36,687 nt of DNA, from contig JAHZAT010000103.1 in assembly GCA_019423795.1 (NCBI GenBank), forward strand, positions 1-36,687, in the 5' to 3' direction. Made by a program: the position numbers and the translations under genes. The notes beneath the pieces were generated by a model, which was not told the origin of the DNA, searched no databases, and worked only from the letters and a program-made list of their open reading frames with translations. The stretch comes from Clostridiales bacterium. GTDB lineage: Bacteria > Bacillota > Clostridia > Lachnospirales > Lachnospiraceae. Positions 1 through 8,312 of this stretch are shown here, in pieces (the stretch's first letter is position 1; every line of letters begins with the position of its first letter).

Positions 1-10
1 AAAAAACATA

Positions 11-39
11 TTGAATATACAAAAAGAAACGAATATACT
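11..39 (+). promoter_or_regulatory. Sigma-A-type promoter for the BIG2 protein gene
   Basis: A -35 box TTGAAT (11-16) and a -10 box TATACT (34-39) are separated by 17 bases, 39 bases ahead of the start codon. Read by eye from consensus. Confidence 0.55.
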
Positions 40-78
40 AAAAATATACATATGATCAATTGAAGGGAGGAAACACGT

Positions 79-909
79 ATGAAAAAATTACTCACAAGGC
101 TGTTCATTGCAATGCTGATATTGACATTTACTCCAACAATGAACACTCAGGCAAAGGCAAAGATCAAATTGAACAAAACAAAGATTTCTTTACAAAGAGG
201 GAAAACTTACACCTTGAAAGTAAAAGGAACAAAGAAAAAAGTAAAGTGGTCAAGCAACAAGAAAACGATCGCAACTGTAACAAGAAAAGGAAAAGTTACA
301 GCCCAAAAGCCAGGAACAGCAGTGATCACAGCCAAGATCGGAAAGAAGAAATACAAATGTAAAGTAAAAGTATGGCAGAAAACAACAAAGAAACCGACAA
401 AGACTAATACAGAGCCGAATCCGATAGGGACAAGAGTCAATCCGGCTGATCCAAGAACAGGAATCACATTAGATACAACAGGAGGAACCGTTTACTTCAA
501 ACTGACAGAAACTTTAAAGGGACAAGAAGCAGAAAACCGATTATTACAGATGAATCAATCATTAGAAGAAATCAAACAAGGAGAATATGAACATACAGGA
601 ACAACCTTAGTACTGTTTGTTTATGATGTGCAGGCCGTGAATGGGTTTGCAGCTTATCCATTAAATGGTCTGGATATCATCAATTCTTATACACTATATG
701 ATGGAACATGCTCGAAAAATATAAAGAATATAGAAAGTTTCTATTTATCAGAAGGTTATGAAGCAATGATACCAACAAATCTGAACTTATATACAGGAGC
801 AAGCAGTAAAATGTACGAAGCCCTTTGGATACCAAATGAAATGACCTCATTTAGTAACCAGATATATACAAAAAATCTTACACCATATTGGGTGAGATAT
901 CAGTTTTAA
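79..909 (+). CDS. Secreted protein with one bacterial Ig-like (BIG2) domain
   Basis: A 276-residue exported protein of unknown role. Residues 1-26 form a Sec signal peptide: basic start MKKLLTR, a hydrophobic core, then a likely cut after QAKA. Residues about 28-100 read as a group 2 bacterial Ig-like domain, with the typical pattern KVKWSSNKKTIATV followed by GKVTAQKPGTAVITA. These domains are common in surface adhesins and cell-wall proteins of clostridia. A Lys/Thr/Pro linker (about 101-118) leads to a C-terminal region of about 155 residues that I do not recognise. No LPXTG or cell-wall-binding repeat is visible, so the protein is probably released or loosely wall-bound. The start is supported by GGGAGG eight bases upstream. 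It stands alone behind its own promoter. The function is unknown beyond export and the Ig fold. Confidence 0.85.
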   Translation: MKKLLTRLFIAMLILTFTPTMNTQAKAKIKLNKTKISLQRGKTYTLKVKGTKKKVKWSSNKKTIATVTRKGKVTAQKPGTAVITAKIGKKKYKCKVKVWQKTTKKPTKTNTEPNPIGTRVNPADPRTGITLDTTGGTVYFKLTETLKGQEAENRLLQMNQSLEEIKQGEYEHTGTTLVLFVYDVQAVNGFAAYPLNGLDIINSYTLYDGTCSKNIKNIESFYLSEGYEAMIPTNLNLYTGASSKMYEALWIPNEMTSFSNQIYTKNLTPYWVRYQF

Positions 910-983
910 AAGAAAGCTGCATCATTCATATATAAACAATCTGTTATAGCCAAAAACTATATCAAACTAAAAGAAATACATAT

Positions 984-1012
984 TTTACAAAATCCTAATA
1001 CACTGTTATACT
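984..1012 (+). promoter_or_regulatory. Sigma-A-type promoter for metQ
   Basis: TTTACA (984-989), a 17-base spacer and TATACT (1007-1012), 67 bases ahead of the chosen metQ start. I looked in the 910-1079 gap for an S-box (SAM-I) riboswitch or a T-box motif and saw neither. Confidence 0.55.
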
Positions 1013-1079
1013 AGACTCAATCAGTTGAAACAATACAATATAAATAACAAAAAAATAGAAAGAGTATGAGGTGAAAAGT

Positions 1080-1922
1080 ATGAGAAAAGGAACATTAAAA
1101 AAAGCATTAGCATTAGCACTGACAGGAGCAGTTTTAGTCGGAGCATTCGCAGGATGCGGAGCAAAGAAAGATAGCGGTGATAAAAAAGAAACAAAGAAGA
1201 TCGTTATTGGAGCAAGTCCATCTCCACATGCTGATATCTTAAAAGTAGCGAAGAAAGAATTAAAGAAAGAAGGATACGAATTAGAAATTAAAGAATACTC
1301 TGATTACGTACAGCCAAATACAGCACTCGAATCTGGAGATTTAGATGCAAACTATTTCCAGCACAAACCATATTTAGATGACTTCAACAAACAAAAGAAG
1401 ACACATTTAGTATCCGCTGGAACAATCCATTATGAACCATTTGGAATCTTCCCAGGAAAGACAAAGACATTAAAAGCATTAAAGAACGGTGCAACAGTTG
1501 CAGTTCCTAACGATACAACAAATGAAGCAAGAGCGTTATTATTGTTACAGGATCAGGGACTTATCAAATTAAAAGACGGAGCAGGATTAACAGCAACAAA
1601 GAAAGATATCGTAGAGAACAAAAAAGATTTAGCAATCAAAGAAATCGAAGCGGCTCAGATTCCAAGATCATTAAAAGATGTTGATATCGCAGTTGTGAAT
1701 GGAAACTATGCTTTAGAAGCAGGATTAAAAGTCAACAAAGATGCATTAGCAACAGAAGACGCTGATTCTATCGGAGCTAAAACATATGGAAATGTTGTAG
1801 CAGTGAAAAAGGGAAATGAAAAAACTGATGCAACAAAAGCACTGATCAAAGCCCTAAAGAGTGATACAGTGAAAAAATATATCAATGACAAATATGATGG
1901 AGCTGTTGTACCACTGTTCTAA
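1080..1922 (+). CDS. metQ: MetQ/NlpA-family substrate-binding lipoprotein of a methionine-type ABC importer
   Basis: A 280-residue extracytoplasmic lipoprotein that would capture methionine (D or L) or a related small ligand and hand it to the MetN/MetI transporter encoded next. The N-terminus has a basic region, a hydrophobic core and the lipobox-like FAGC, with Cys at about residue 24 as the lipidation site. The mature part has the NlpA-family signatures KIVIGASPSPHADIL, the DLDANYFQHKPYLDDF region and VAVPNDTTNEARAL. An in-frame GTG lies at 1071, but GAGGTGA (1068-1074) sits five bases before the ATG at 1080, so I chose the ATG. The gene comes first in a metQ-metN-metI order and is separated from metN by 197 bases holding a large hairpin. 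Family members are usually called MetQ, but ligand identity cannot be proved from sequence. Confidence 0.9.
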   Translation: MRKGTLKKALALALTGAVLVGAFAGCGAKKDSGDKKETKKIVIGASPSPHADILKVAKKELKKEGYELEIKEYSDYVQPNTALESGDLDANYFQHKPYLDDFNKQKKTHLVSAGTIHYEPFGIFPGKTKTLKALKNGATVAVPNDTTNEARALLLLQDQGLIKLKDGAGLTATKKDIVENKKDLAIKEIEAAQIPRSLKDVDIAVVNGNYALEAGLKVNKDALATEDADSIGAKTYGNVVAVKKGNEKTDATKALIKALKSDTVKKYINDKYDGAVVPLF

Positions 1923-2005
1923 GAGTACAAGATTGCTATAAACCATAAATAATTTATGGAAGTAACAATAAATTATTGAAAAAATCAACTGAAATTGTTA
2001 TGATG

Positions 2006-2044
2006 AAGCTATTGTCTGTCAGGAAAACTGATAGGCGATAGCTT
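2006..2044 (+). promoter_or_regulatory. Intercistronic 17-bp hairpin between metQ and metN
   Basis: The left arm 2006-2022 and right arm 2028-2044 pair over all 17 positions, using G-U pairs at three of them, around a five-base GAAAA loop. No T-tract follows, so it is not a standard intrinsic terminator. It could protect the 3' end of a processed metQ message, as is known for binding-protein genes of ABC operons, or dampen readthrough into metN. A weaker GTCC/GGAC hairpin follows at about 2071-2093. Confidence 0.6.
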
Positions 2045-2119
2045 ATCTGATTTTACAGGATAAGAAAAAAGTCCGATGAAGTGATCAAAGGACAATGAAA
2101 AATAAGAAAGGATAAAGTC

Positions 2120-3130
2120 ATGATTGAATTAAAAAATATAGATGTTACCTTCCAAAATGGCAGTCATGAATTCAAAGCGGTTGATAATGTAAGCTTAAAG
2201 ATCAACAAAGGAGAGATTTTTGGAATCGTAGGACCAAGTGGTGCTGGAAAGAGTACTCTGGTACGTGTGATCAATTTGTTACAGAGACCAACGAATGGAG
2301 AAGTGATCATTGAAGGATCAGATATTACAAAGTTTAACCGAAAACAATTAAGAAAAACAAGATTGAATATTGGAATGATCTTCCAGCATTTTAATCTGAT
2401 CAGTGGATCAACGATCGCGGAAAATGTTGCATTTTCATTGTATGCCAATAACTATCCAAAGGATAAGATCAAAGACAGAGTGAAAGAACTCTTAGAGATC
2501 GTACATCTTCCAGAAAAAGCAGATGCATATCCAGCAAACTTAAGTGGAGGACAGAAACAAAGAGTTGCGATTGCAAGAGCGTTAGCGAACAATCCAGATA
2601 TCCTGTTATGCGATGAAGCAACCTCCGCATTGGATATTGAGAATACAGAAGAAATCGTGGAATTATTACGAGAGATCAATGAAAAAACACATATCACGAT
2701 CGTATTTATCACACATGAGATGGATGTAGCAAAGAAATTATTTGATCGTATTGCGTTTATGGAAGATGGAAAGCTGAAAGAAGTTACAGATATCTATTCT
2801 GCCTTTGCAAATCCTAAGTCAGATATTGCAAAGAGTCTGGTACAACGCGTATTAAATGTAGAGGTTCCAGAGGGATTAAAAGCAAAAACAAATGAAGAGA
2901 TCCTTCGTTTAAGTTATACAGGAGATGATTCTTATGATCCTGTGATCAGTGTTGCTTCTAAGAACTATGATATTACAATGGATATCATCAATGGGAAAGT
3001 CGATTACATCAGGAATAAACCATTTGGTATGTTGATCGTGATCCTTAGAGGAGAAGATGCAGAACGTAAGAAAGCATTAGAATACATTAGTAAGAATGTA
3101 TATAAATTAGAGAGGTTAGGAGGAAGATAA
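2120..3130 (+). CDS. metN: Methionine ABC transporter ATP-binding protein MetN
   Basis: A 336-residue cytoplasmic ATPase subunit that powers the importer formed with MetI and MetQ. Walker A GPSGAGKST lies at residues 38-46, the ABC signature LSGGQKQR near 141, and Walker B ILLCDEATSALD near 161, followed by the switch histidine in FITHEMD. Residues about 260-336 form the C-terminal NIL domain typical of MetN, which in characterised transporters binds methionine and inhibits uptake when the ligand is abundant. The length fits full-size MetN. AAGAAAGGA precedes the ATG. metI begins two bases after the stop, with its AGGAGG inside the end of this gene, so translation of the two is probably coupled. 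Confidence 0.93.
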   Translation: MIELKNIDVTFQNGSHEFKAVDNVSLKINKGEIFGIVGPSGAGKSTLVRVINLLQRPTNGEVIIEGSDITKFNRKQLRKTRLNIGMIFQHFNLISGSTIAENVAFSLYANNYPKDKIKDRVKELLEIVHLPEKADAYPANLSGGQKQRVAIARALANNPDILLCDEATSALDIENTEEIVELLREINEKTHITIVFITHEMDVAKKLFDRIAFMEDGKLKEVTDIYSAFANPKSDIAKSLVQRVLNVEVPEGLKAKTNEEILRLSYTGDDSYDPVISVASKNYDITMDIINGKVDYIRNKPFGMLIVILRGEDAERKKALEYISKNVYKLERLGGR

Positions 3131-3131
3131 T

Positions 3132-3794
3132 ATGAATGAAACATTAGAGATCATCCAGTCAGAATTTGCTCAGGCATCTTTTGAGACCTTTGAGATGGTA
3201 TTGATTTCCATGATCGCAGCAGCAATCCTTGGAACGATCTTAGGACTAGTATTACATCTGGCATCGAATCCGATTTTTTATAAAAACAGGGTAGTTAATG
3301 GCATTACAGGAACGATCATCAATGTGATCAGGTCTTTACCATTTATCATTTTGATCATTGTATTACAGCCGTTGGCAAGACTGGTTGTAGGAACAATGAT
3401 CGGACCAATCGCAGCATCTGTATCTTTGGCAATCGCAGCAATCGCATTCTATGCAAGACTTGTGGAAGGTGCATTTAGTGAGGTTGATAAGGGTGTGATC
3501 GAAGCAGCGATTGCAACAGGAGCAAGTATGCCTCTTATTATTCGTAAGGTTTTATTTGTAGAAGCAACACCAGCACTGGTTCGTGCTTTAACTGTAACTT
3601 TTGTTAGTGTGATCGGATATTCAGCAATGGCTGGAGCTGTTGGAGGCGGTGGAATTGGTAATCTTGCGATCATGTATGGATATAATCGTTATCAGACAGG
3701 AGTATTATTAGTAACAGTTGTTGCACTTGTCATCATCGTTCAGGTTGGACAATGGATCGGAGATAAGATCGCACTGAAGCTTACAAGAAAATAA
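3132..3794 (+). CDS. metI: Methionine ABC transporter permease MetI
   Basis: A 220-residue integral membrane permease with about five hydrophobic segments. It forms the channel of the MetN2-MetI2 importer. The conserved coupling segment EAAIATGASMPLIIRKVLF (about residues 120-140) is the EAA loop that docks on the ATPase, and GYSAMAGAVGGGGIGNLAI is the usual C-terminal signature of the MetI family. The gene follows metN directly (ATG two bases after its stop; AGGAGG eight bases upstream). About 110 bases of AT-rich DNA follow before the next gene, and I see no convincing terminator there. Confidence 0.93.
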   Translation: MNETLEIIQSEFAQASFETFEMVLISMIAAAILGTILGLVLHLASNPIFYKNRVVNGITGTIINVIRSLPFIILIIVLQPLARLVVGTMIGPIAASVSLAIAAIAFYARLVEGAFSEVDKGVIEAAIATGASMPLIIRKVLFVEATPALVRALTVTFVSVIGYSAMAGAVGGGGIGNLAIMYGYNRYQTGVLLVTVVALVIIVQVGQWIGDKIALKLTRK

Positions 3795-3907
3795 GATCAG
3801 CCAAAATATAAAACAAAAATAAGAATTTTTCATATCAAAATAAATATTTTCTTTTCTTCTGGACAGAATATAAGTATCAAGATGTTAAAGAGAAAAGGAG
3901 ATACAAG

Positions 3908-4393
3908 ATGAAAAAGACGTTAAAACTTACGAGTCTTTTGTTTACACTGATCCTTGCAGTATCCGTTGTATTTACTGGATGTGGCAACGGCAGAAAGGAT
4001 TCTACGACAAAAGGAACAACAGAAAATAATAATGCATCAGCTACAACGGAAGATAATCTGGTAGACGATGCTGAGGATGCCGTTGATGATGTGGCAGATG
4101 GAGTTGGAGATGCGGTAGATGATATCGCAAATGGTTTTGACAACTATGACGATGCACATGATTATTTATTAAACCGTCTGCAAAATGACGATAAAGATGG
4201 TAAGTATGAAGTTCGAAATGAGACAAAAGACGAACAGGAATACAGGGATGGAGCCAGTGGATATCATTTTGAAATCTATGATACATCCGATGATTCTGGG
4301 AAAAAATACGGAGATTTCTATGTAGATAAAGATACAGGAAAGATCTACAAACGAAATACAAAAACAGAGAAATTAGAAGAATATAAGAAATAA
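3908..4393 (+). CDS. Acidic lipoprotein of unknown function
   Basis: A 161-residue predicted lipoprotein. It has the basic start MKKTLK, a hydrophobic core and the lipobox FTGC, with Cys at about residue 25. A Thr/Asn-rich stretch follows, and then an alanine- and aspartate-rich repeat (about residues 47-77) in which DDV/DDA/DDI steps recur like an amphipathic helix. The C-terminal half (about 80-161) is charged and ends in a small domain with the pattern YGDFYVDKDTGKIYKR. This resembles the PepSY-like or cell-surface beta motif of other clostridial lipoproteins, but I do not assign a family. AAAAGGAG lies seven bases before the ATG. It converges on the next gene and shares a terminator with it. 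Function unknown. Confidence 0.8.
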   Translation: MKKTLKLTSLLFTLILAVSVVFTGCGNGRKDSTTKGTTENNNASATTEDNLVDDAEDAVDDVADGVGDAVDDIANGFDNYDDAHDYLLNRLQNDDKDGKYEVRNETKDEQEYRDGASGYHFEIYDTSDDSGKKYGDFYVDKDTGKIYKRNTKTEKLEEYKK

Positions 4394-4430
4394 AAAGAAG
4401 GCACAGGGGTGTTAATCCTGTGCCTTCTTT
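4394..4430. terminator. Bidirectional terminator between convergent genes
   Basis: A perfect 14-bp stem (4394-4407 with 4417-4430) and a nine-base loop, flanked by A-runs on the left and T-runs on the right. It can therefore end transcription from both sides. Its right arm is also the last coding stretch of the minus-strand gene, whose stop is at 4412-4414. Confidence 0.8.
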
Positions 4431-4843
4431 AATGCATTTTTGATCGCTTGTTTTAATAATGTATACGTATACTGGCTTTGCCCGTCAAATTTGATATCAT
4501 CAATATTTTGAACTTTGGGAAGTTGTTTATTGATCTCATTTAGAGAAGGTTCGATCAGAGGATACATTGTTTTGATCGATTTATTTAAATGTTTTAAAGA
4601 AATCGATTTTGCTTTGCCGTCCTTTACCGTGACCGAAAGTTCTAATTCGTTTTCTCCAAGTTTTAATGGAGAAGAATAGACACCTTGTGTGTAACCGGAA
4701 GTTTCTTTTGTTTTCTTTGATTTATGGGAAGGAACAAACATAAAGATCAAAAGTAAGATCAAAAGTATTCCAAGTAAGATAAAGATTCCGGTGTAAATAA
4801 GTTCCCGTGCTTTCAATACGACAATTTTCGTTTTTGATGACAT
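4412..4843 (-). CDS. Membrane-anchored protein with an FMN-bind-like domain
   Basis: A 143-residue protein with one strong N-terminal membrane segment (about residues 16-37) and the rest probably outside the cell. The outer part, from GYTQGVYSSPLKLGENELEL through VTVKDGKAKSISL to a final helix SQYTYTLLKQAIKNALKKA, follows the layout of FMN-bind domains (Gly-Tyr start, VTVKDGKI strand, closing helix). The match is by pattern only, and the flavin-attachment Thr context of Rnf/Nqr subunits is not evident. AGGAGG precedes the start. It is divergent from addB and convergent with the upstream lipoprotein gene. The last codons lie inside the shared terminator hairpin. Export and anchoring are well supported; flavin binding is tentative. 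Confidence 0.7.
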   Translation of the reverse strand: MSSKTKIVVLKARELIYTGIFILLGILLILLLIFMFVPSHKSKKTKETSGYTQGVYSSPLKLGENELELSVTVKDGKAKSISLKHLNKSIKTMYPLIEPSLNEINKQLPKVQNIDDIKFDGQSQYTYTLLKQAIKNALKKAQD

Positions 4844-4904
4844 AGTTATCCTCCTAAAAGATTCTATCTATAGTTTATGAATGGAATGAGATATTTAGAA
4901 CATC

Positions 4905-4933
4905 TTTACGGAAAATAAAGGATAAGATATAAT
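4905..4933 (+). promoter_or_regulatory. Sigma-A-type promoter for addBA
   Basis: TTTACG (4905-4910), a 17-base spacer and a perfect TATAAT (4928-4933). The -10 box overlaps an in-frame ATG at 4932, which rules that codon out as the translation start when this promoter is used. Confidence 0.65.
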
Positions 4934-4955
4934 GATAGAAAATGGAGGAAATGAT

Positions 4956-7900
4956 ATGGCATTACAGTTTATACTAGGGTCTGCGAGATCCGGAAAAACA
5001 GATTTTATTTATGATCAGATGATCAAAGACTCCATGGAACACGAAGATGAGGAGTTCTTTTTTATTGTGCCGGACCAGTCAACGCTAAATGCACAAAAAC
5101 AACTGGTCACAAGACATCCACGTCATGGAACGTTTAACATTGATGTGGTGGGATTTTTCAGATTAACTTATCGTGTATTCGAAGAATTATCATATATTCC
5201 GAAAGACCTTTTGGAAGATGAAGGAAAATCTATGGTGATCCGAAAGATTATGGAGCAGCATAAAGAAGAATTAAAAGTATTTGCGTCCAGCATGAAAAAA
5301 CAGGGATTTATTGATGAATTAAAATCTTTTTTTGCAGAGGTCTATCAGTATGACGTGTCCATGGAAGATTTAAAGAAGATTACAGATGGGATGAAAGAAG
5401 AAGGATTACGCTCAAAGATGGAAGATATTCTTCTTGTGATGGAGAATTTTGAAGATTATATCAAGGAACGGTACTTGATCTCTGAACAATTGTTAGATGT
5501 TCTGGCACAGAAAGTGGAACGATCAGAGAAATTAAAGAATGCAACATTCTACCTGGATGGATTTACAGGATTTACGCCGATCCAGAGAAAAGTACTGGAA
5601 AAGCTATTAAAGATTGGGAAAAATGTATATGTTGGACTGACTTTAGATGGGCGTTACGTGAGAAGTCAGTACCGTGAATATGAATTATTTGCCATGTCAA
5701 AGAAAGAAAAATATGAACTGATCAAACTTGCGCAGGATGCAGGAACCCCGGTGATGTCAGATATCATCTGTTGGCCGGATGAGAGAGATTCTAAGGAATT
5801 ACGCCATCTGGAGCAGAATATCGAGCGTTATCCATATGAGATATACAAGGATGAACCAGAAGATATTAAAATCCGTTGTTTTATGAATCCAAGGCAGGAA
5901 AGTAGAACAGTGGCAAATGAGATTGAACGATTTGTGAGGGAAGAAGGATATCGATATAAAGATATTGTTGTATTAACAGCGGATCTTGACAGCTATCAAA
6001 ATGAATTGGAAAAAAGTTTTGATGATCTGCATATTCCATATTTCGTAGATGTGAATCGAAAACTGTTAAATAATCCATGTATAGAAACACTCCTTTCTGT
6101 TCTGAAGATGATCCAGAAAGATTTTTCATATGATATGGTATTTCGTTATTTAAAATCAGGTTTCTCGAATTTTACAATGGAAGAAGCAGATTTTCTGGAA
6201 AATTATGTGCTGGCTTGTGGAATTCGTGGATTTGCCAGATGGAACCGTCCATTTGCATCTAAGTTATTTTCCGATGAAGATGTTGGAAGAGCGGAAACCT
6301 TAAGGATTCGTTTTATTGAGGAAGTTGGAACATTAAAAACTGGATTAAAGCGAAGAGGCAGTACGGTCAAGAGAAAGCTTATCTATCTATATGAATTTCT
6401 GGAAACATTGGATGTTGAAGGAAAGATGGTAAAGAAACAGGAGATGTTTGAGGCGTCAGGAGATCTCATTGCGGCAGCAACCTATGCAAAGGTTTATGAA
6501 CAGGTCATTGACCTGTTAGAACAGATGGCAGAGATTTTGGGAGAAGAAAAGCTTTCTTATGATGACTTTTTAAGTGTTTTGGAAAGTGGACTGGAAGAGA
6601 TGCAGATTGGTGTGATCCCGCCAAGTCTTGATCAGGTCATGATCGGTGATATGAAACGAACGAGAACCGAAGAAGTAAAAATCTTATTTTTCCTAGGTAT
6701 CAATGAAGGTGTGATTCCTGCAGCCAATGACGGTGGAGGGGTTGTCAATGACCATCAAAGAGAAGTGCTTGAAACTTATGGAATAAATCTGGCGCCTGGC
6801 ATTAAACAGTCTGCTTATATGGAACAGTTTTATTTGTATCTTACGGTGTCAAAACCAACCGATCGTCTGTATTTATCCTATCGCATGATGGATGCAGCAG
6901 GAAATAATAACCGTCCGTCCTATTTTATTGAAAGGATTCAACGCATTTTTCCAAAATTAAAGGTTACGATGCAGGAAGAAGAGGTGCAGACGGGCTATAC
7001 AAGGGAAGAAGCGTTAGATCAGATGATTCTTTGTCTGCAGGAGATGGAATTTGATGAAAGAGACGATGATCCGGAGAAAATGAAATGGATGCAGACGTTA
7101 TATCATGCTTTAAAAGAGTTGGAACCTGTGGGTGATTATGTAGATGCAAGATTTTACACCAATCAGGCATTGCCATTGAGCAAGGAACTGATTCATGATC
7201 TGTATGGAGATACGATTTCAGGAAGTGTAACGAGAATGGAGAAGTTTGCCGGTTGTGCATTTTCTCATTTTATGCAGTATGGGTTAAGACTTCGAAAACG
7301 TCTGGTGCATGAAATTCTGCCGACCGATATGGGAAAAGTTTTTCATAAGACGATGGAATTAGTTGGAAAGCGCAGTGATTGGAAGTTTGCGGATGATGCA
7401 TCAAGAGATGAATTTGTAGAACTGATGGTCGAGCAGGCAGTTACGGATATCCAAAAAGAATTGTTTGAGAGCAGCCACAGAAATGAATATGTCCTGGAGC
7501 GGATGAAACGAATCTCTAAACGAGCGGTATGGGCGATGGAACAACATATCAAGAGGGGTGATTTTACACCAGAAGAATATGAGATTGCCTTTGGAGAGGA
7601 AAATCATTTAGATTCCATGACGTTTGCTTTAGAAGATGGAGAGAAAATGTTCTTTTCTGGAGTGGTTGACCGTATGGACAGTATAGAAGATGATGAAAAT
7701 AAATATTTAAAGATCATCGATTACAAATCAGGTAAACAGAAGTTTGATTTTGCCAAGATTTTTCATGGATTGCAGATGCAGCTGATCATTTATATGAACG
7801 CAATGATGGAATTATACGAAAAGAAAACAGGAAAGCGGGTATATCCGGCAGGAATGTTTTATTTTCATATGGATGATCCGATCGTCAATGTAGAACACGA

Positions 7901-8312
7901 GAATGAGGCGGAAGATAAGATTTTAAAAGATCTTAAGATGAGTGGCGTCGTCAATGAAGATTTTCAGTTGATCGATCATATGGAACATACGGGATCAGAA
8001 GGATATCTGACACTGCCGGTCCGTGCAACGAAGAATGGATATGACAAGAGATCTTCTGTTTTAAATACAACACAGTTGTTCAATCTGGGAAGAATTGTGG
8101 AAAAGAAAATGACAGAGCTTGGAAATTCATTGATGCATGGAGATATTTCTATAAAGCCATATGAATATGAAGGAAGAAAACCTTGTGAGTATTGTGAGTT
8201 TAAGAATATCTGCGCCTATGAAGATGGTGTTGATCAGGTAGAGAAGATTAAGAAAGTATCACTAGAGGAGGGAAAACATGCCTTGGACCAAACAACAGCA
8301 GAAAGTCATTGA
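4956..8312 (+). CDS. addB: ATP-dependent helicase/deoxyribonuclease subunit B (AddB)
   Basis: A 1118-residue subunit of the AddAB helicase-nuclease, which resects double-strand DNA breaks up to Chi and loads RecA for recombinational repair. An N-terminal nucleotide-binding loop GSARSGKT lies near residues 10-17. The C-terminal RecB-type nuclease has VVDRMDS and IIDYKSGKQ (near 921), followed by LQMQLIIYM. Four cysteines for the AddB iron-sulphur cluster are visible: one in FAGCAFSHFM (near 766) and three in PCEYCEFKNIC (near 1076-1085). The length fits Bacillus-type AddB (about 1150). I chose the ATG at 4956 because GGAGG lies at 4944-4948; the earlier ATG at 4932 is inside the promoter. The end overlaps addA by 35 bases. 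Confidence 0.95.
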   Translation: MALQFILGSARSGKTDFIYDQMIKDSMEHEDEEFFFIVPDQSTLNAQKQLVTRHPRHGTFNIDVVGFFRLTYRVFEELSYIPKDLLEDEGKSMVIRKIMEQHKEELKVFASSMKKQGFIDELKSFFAEVYQYDVSMEDLKKITDGMKEEGLRSKMEDILLVMENFEDYIKERYLISEQLLDVLAQKVERSEKLKNATFYLDGFTGFTPIQRKVLEKLLKIGKNVYVGLTLDGRYVRSQYREYELFAMSKKEKYELIKLAQDAGTPVMSDIICWPDERDSKELRHLEQNIERYPYEIYKDEPEDIKIRCFMNPRQESRTVANEIERFVREEGYRYKDIVVLTADLDSYQNELEKSFDDLHIPYFVDVNRKLLNNPCIETLLSVLKMIQKDFSYDMVFRYLKSGFSNFTMEEADFLENYVLACGIRGFARWNRPFASKLFSDEDVGRAETLRIRFIEEVGTLKTGLKRRGSTVKRKLIYLYEFLETLDVEGKMVKKQEMFEASGDLIAAATYAKVYEQVIDLLEQMAEILGEEKLSYDDFLSVLESGLEEMQIGVIPPSLDQVMIGDMKRTRTEEVKILFFLGINEGVIPAANDGGGVVNDHQREVLETYGINLAPGIKQSAYMEQFYLYLTVSKPTDRLYLSYRMMDAAGNNNRPSYFIERIQRIFPKLKVTMQEEEVQTGYTREEALDQMILCLQEMEFDERDDDPEKMKWMQTLYHALKELEPVGDYVDARFYTNQALPLSKELIHDLYGDTISGSVTRMEKFAGCAFSHFMQYGLRLRKRLVHEILPTDMGKVFHKTMELVGKRSDWKFADDASRDEFVELMVEQAVTDIQKELFESSHRNEYVLERMKRISKRAVWAMEQHIKRGDFTPEEYEIAFGEENHLDSMTFALEDGEKMFFSGVVDRMDSIEDDENKYLKIIDYKSGKQKFDFAKIFHGLQMQLIIYMNAMMELYEKKTGKRVYPAGMFYFHMDDPIVNVEHENEAEDKILKDLKMSGVVNEDFQLIDHMEHTGSEGYLTLPVRATKNGYDKRSSVLNTTQLFNLGRIVEKKMTELGNSLMHGDISIKPYEYEGRKPCEYCEFKNICAYEDGVDQVEKIKKVSLEEGKHALDQTTAESH

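Noticed and set aside
910..1079. Possible S-box/SAM riboswitch before metQ
   Set aside because: No conserved S-box core, K-turn or terminator is visible; only a promoter.
4041..4361. 106-codon minus-strand open frame rich in His and Leu
   Set aside because: Antisense shadow of the acidic lipoprotein gene; its composition comes from the complement of GAT-rich codons, and it has no ribosome-binding site.
4932..4955. Earlier ATG for addB
   Set aside because: It overlaps the TATAAT of the promoter and lacks a ribosome-binding site; ATG 4956 has GGAGG.
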